Source: DASUDX01 sp036275365 (GTDB lineage Bacteria; Pseudomonadota; Gammaproteobacteria; Nevskiales; Nevskiaceae). From it: a stretch of DNA of 7,238 nucleotides. Below the pieces are notes generated by a model. That model worked only from the letters and a program-made list of their open reading frames with translations. It did no database searches and had not been told where the DNA came from. The stretch is taken from positions 1 through 7,238 of the forward strand of contig DASUDX010000024.1 of the NCBI GenBank assembly GCA_036275365.1, in the 5' to 3' direction. Every line of letters starts with the position of its first letter. Within the stretch, counting starts at the first letter, position 1. The position numbers were made by a program, and so were the translations under genes. Of this stretch, positions 6,069-7,238 are shown in pieces.

Positions 6069-6092
6069 TGTCCGGAGGGTGTCCGCCGGACA
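6069..6092. promoter_or_regulatory. Candidate PspF enhancer (upstream activating sequence)
   Basis: A perfect inverted repeat, TGTCCGG-N10-CCGGACA, centred near 6080, about 95 bases upstream of the predicted psp transcription start. A direct repeat of GTGTCCG (6068-6074 and 6079-6085) lies within it with an 11-base period, about one helical turn. Sigma-54 activators bind paired dyads at this distance, and in E. coli the PspF sites also overlap the pspF promoter to give autorepression. The position just upstream of pspF fits that. Binding by PspF itself is inference. Confidence 0.55.
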
Positions 6093-6135
6093 GGGCTGGT
6101 CAAGACATGGTAGAAAAAACCACCTCTCGGCCGAA

Positions 6136-7188
6136 ATGCCCATGTTCACACGCGAAGCCCCCGATCCGATTCTCGGACAGTCGGATAACTTCTTGGCCGT
6201 GCTGGAAAAAGTCTCCCGGGTTGCGCCGCTGGCGAAACCGGTCCTGATCATTGGCGAGCGCGGCGCCGGCAAGGAATTGATCGCGGCCCGCCTGCACTTC
6301 CTGTCCGAGCGCTGGCAGAAGCCCTATGTGAAGTTCAACTGCGCGGCGCTCAACGAGGAGCTGCTGGAGTCCGAGCTGTTCGGCCATGTCGCCGGTGCCT
6401 ACACCGGCGCCTCGCGGCCGCGGATCGGTCGCTTCGAGCTGGCCCAGGGGGGCACCCTGTTCCTCGACGAGCTGGCCAGCATGAGCCTGCGCCTGCAGGA
6501 GAAGCTGCTGCGCCTGGTCGAGTACGGCGAGTTCGAGCGCGTCGGGTCCTCGGAGACCCTCAAGGTGGATGTGCGGCTGGTGGGCGCGGCCAACCAGGAC
6601 CTGCCGGCGCTGGCGGCGCGCGGGGGCTTCCGCGAGGACCTGCTGGACCGCCTGTCGTTTGATGTGATCACCCTGCCGCCCCTGCGCGAGCGGCGCGAGG
6701 ACATCCTGCTGCTGGCCCAGAAGTTCGCCGAGAACATGGCGCGCGAGCTGGACCGCGAGTACTTCGCCGGGTTTTCTCCGGCCGCCGAGCGGGCCCTGCT
6801 GGCCCACGACTGGCCTGGCAATGTGCGCGAGCTGCGCAATGTGGTGGAGCGCGCGGTCTACCGTCTCGAGCAGGCCCGCCAGAGCGTGGAGCAGATCGAG
6901 TTCGATCCCTTCGCCTCACCCTACCGGCCGCGGGTGAGCCTGCCGCGGGCAGCGGAGGGCGAGCCGCCGCGCCCGCCGGCGCCCCCGGTGCCGGCGCTCA
7001 GCGCGCCCAGCCTGCCGCTGGATTTCGAGGCCGAGGTCGCCGGCTTTGAAGTCCGCCTGCTGCAGCAGGCCCTGGAGCAGGCCCGCTTCAACCAGCGCCG
7101 GGCAGCCGACCTGCTGCAGCTGACCTATCACCAGTTCCGCGGGCTGCTGCGCAAGTACAAGCTGCTCGACGAAGCGCGCGGCGAATAG
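6136..7188 (+). CDS. pspF: Phage shock operon activator, sigma-54 enhancer-binding protein
   Basis: A 350-residue AAA+ activator without a receiver domain, as in PspF (325 in E. coli). Walker A is GERGAGKE (40-47). The sigma-54-contacting loop is GAYTGA (87-92), Walker B is GTLFLDE (106-112), and the arginine fingers are Arg166 and Arg172 in FREDLLDRL. Trp60 in LSERWQKP matches the E. coli tryptophan that contacts PspA, so PspA control is likely retained. A Pro-rich linker (about 259-292) leads to the Fis-like helix-turn-helix (about 318-341), whose TYHQFRGLLRK closely matches the E. coli recognition region. The start is the ATG at 6136 or possibly 6142; neither has a strong ribosome-binding site. 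Alignment favours these over the in-frame GTG at 6079, which lies inside the enhancer dyad. It is divergent from the psp operon and presumably autoregulated. Confidence 0.96.
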   Translation: MPMFTREAPDPILGQSDNFLAVLEKVSRVAPLAKPVLIIGERGAGKELIAARLHFLSERWQKPYVKFNCAALNEELLESELFGHVAGAYTGASRPRIGRFELAQGGTLFLDELASMSLRLQEKLLRLVEYGEFERVGSSETLKVDVRLVGAANQDLPALAARGGFREDLLDRLSFDVITLPPLRERREDILLLAQKFAENMARELDREYFAGFSPAAERALLAHDWPGNVRELRNVVERAVYRLEQARQSVEQIEFDPFASPYRPRVSLPRAAEGEPPRPPAPPVPALSAPSLPLDFEAEVAGFEVRLLQQALEQARFNQRRAADLLQLTYHQFRGLLRKYKLLDEARGE

Positions 7189-7238
7189 GCGCCGGCGCGG
7201 ACCTGCGCGAGGCTGCCGATGATCCGGTCCGGGGCGGA

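Noticed and set aside
6079..6135. GTG start for pspF at 6079
   Set aside because: It falls inside the enhancer dyad, the GGAGG is directly adjacent to it and so too close, and the added residues have no match to the PspF N-terminus.
7189..7238. Possible new gene start (ATG at 7219) or 3' end of a minus-strand gene after pspF
   Set aside because: Only a few codons are visible and frames are open in several directions; nothing can be supported in these 50 bases.

Overview
This GC-rich window reads as the chromosome of a gammaproteobacterium, most likely Pseudomonas or a close relative. That placement is inferred from base composition, codon use and the close match of the phage-shock proteins to gammaproteobacterial forms. 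No rRNA, tRNA, mobile element, CRISPR array or prophage gene is visible. Coding density is high, and all intergenic stretches are shorter than 200 bp.

Layout, left to right. (1) Positions 1-393, minus strand: the N-terminal 131 codons of an N-acyl-D-amino-acid deacylase-like amidohydrolase that runs off the left edge. (2) Positions 507-3402, minus strand: a tightly overlapping run transcribed in the order TetR-family regulator, exonuclease VII large subunit (xseA), EamA/DMT-family transporter. Both junctions overlap (TGATG, then TTGA), so the three are probably one transcript. (3) Positions 3497-4261, plus strand: a Sir2-family NAD-dependent deacylase, divergent from the TetR gene across a 94-bp gap that contains dyads. 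(4) Positions 4267-5959, minus strand: a phage-shock-protein operon with pspA, pspB and pspC. It is headed by an unrecognised 95-residue protein with a Sec signal peptide. (5) Positions 6136-7188, plus strand: pspF, the sigma-54 activator of that operon, transcribed divergently. The last 50 bp hold no supported gene.

The most informative part is the 176-bp region between the new small gene and pspF. On the minus strand it carries a well-spaced sigma-54 promoter (-24/-12) at 5997-6012. Upstream of that lies an AT-rich block with a possible IHF site, and then a perfect 7+7 inverted repeat at 6069-6092, at about -95, where a PspF enhancer would be expected. The inferred logic is the classical psp circuit. 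PspA holds PspF inactive, the membrane proteins PspB and PspC release PspA under envelope stress, and PspF with sigma-54 RNA polymerase then induces the operon. The novelty is that the first gene of the induced transcript here is not pspA but a small exported protein with no family I can name. It is the best candidate in the window for an undescribed envelope-stress component.
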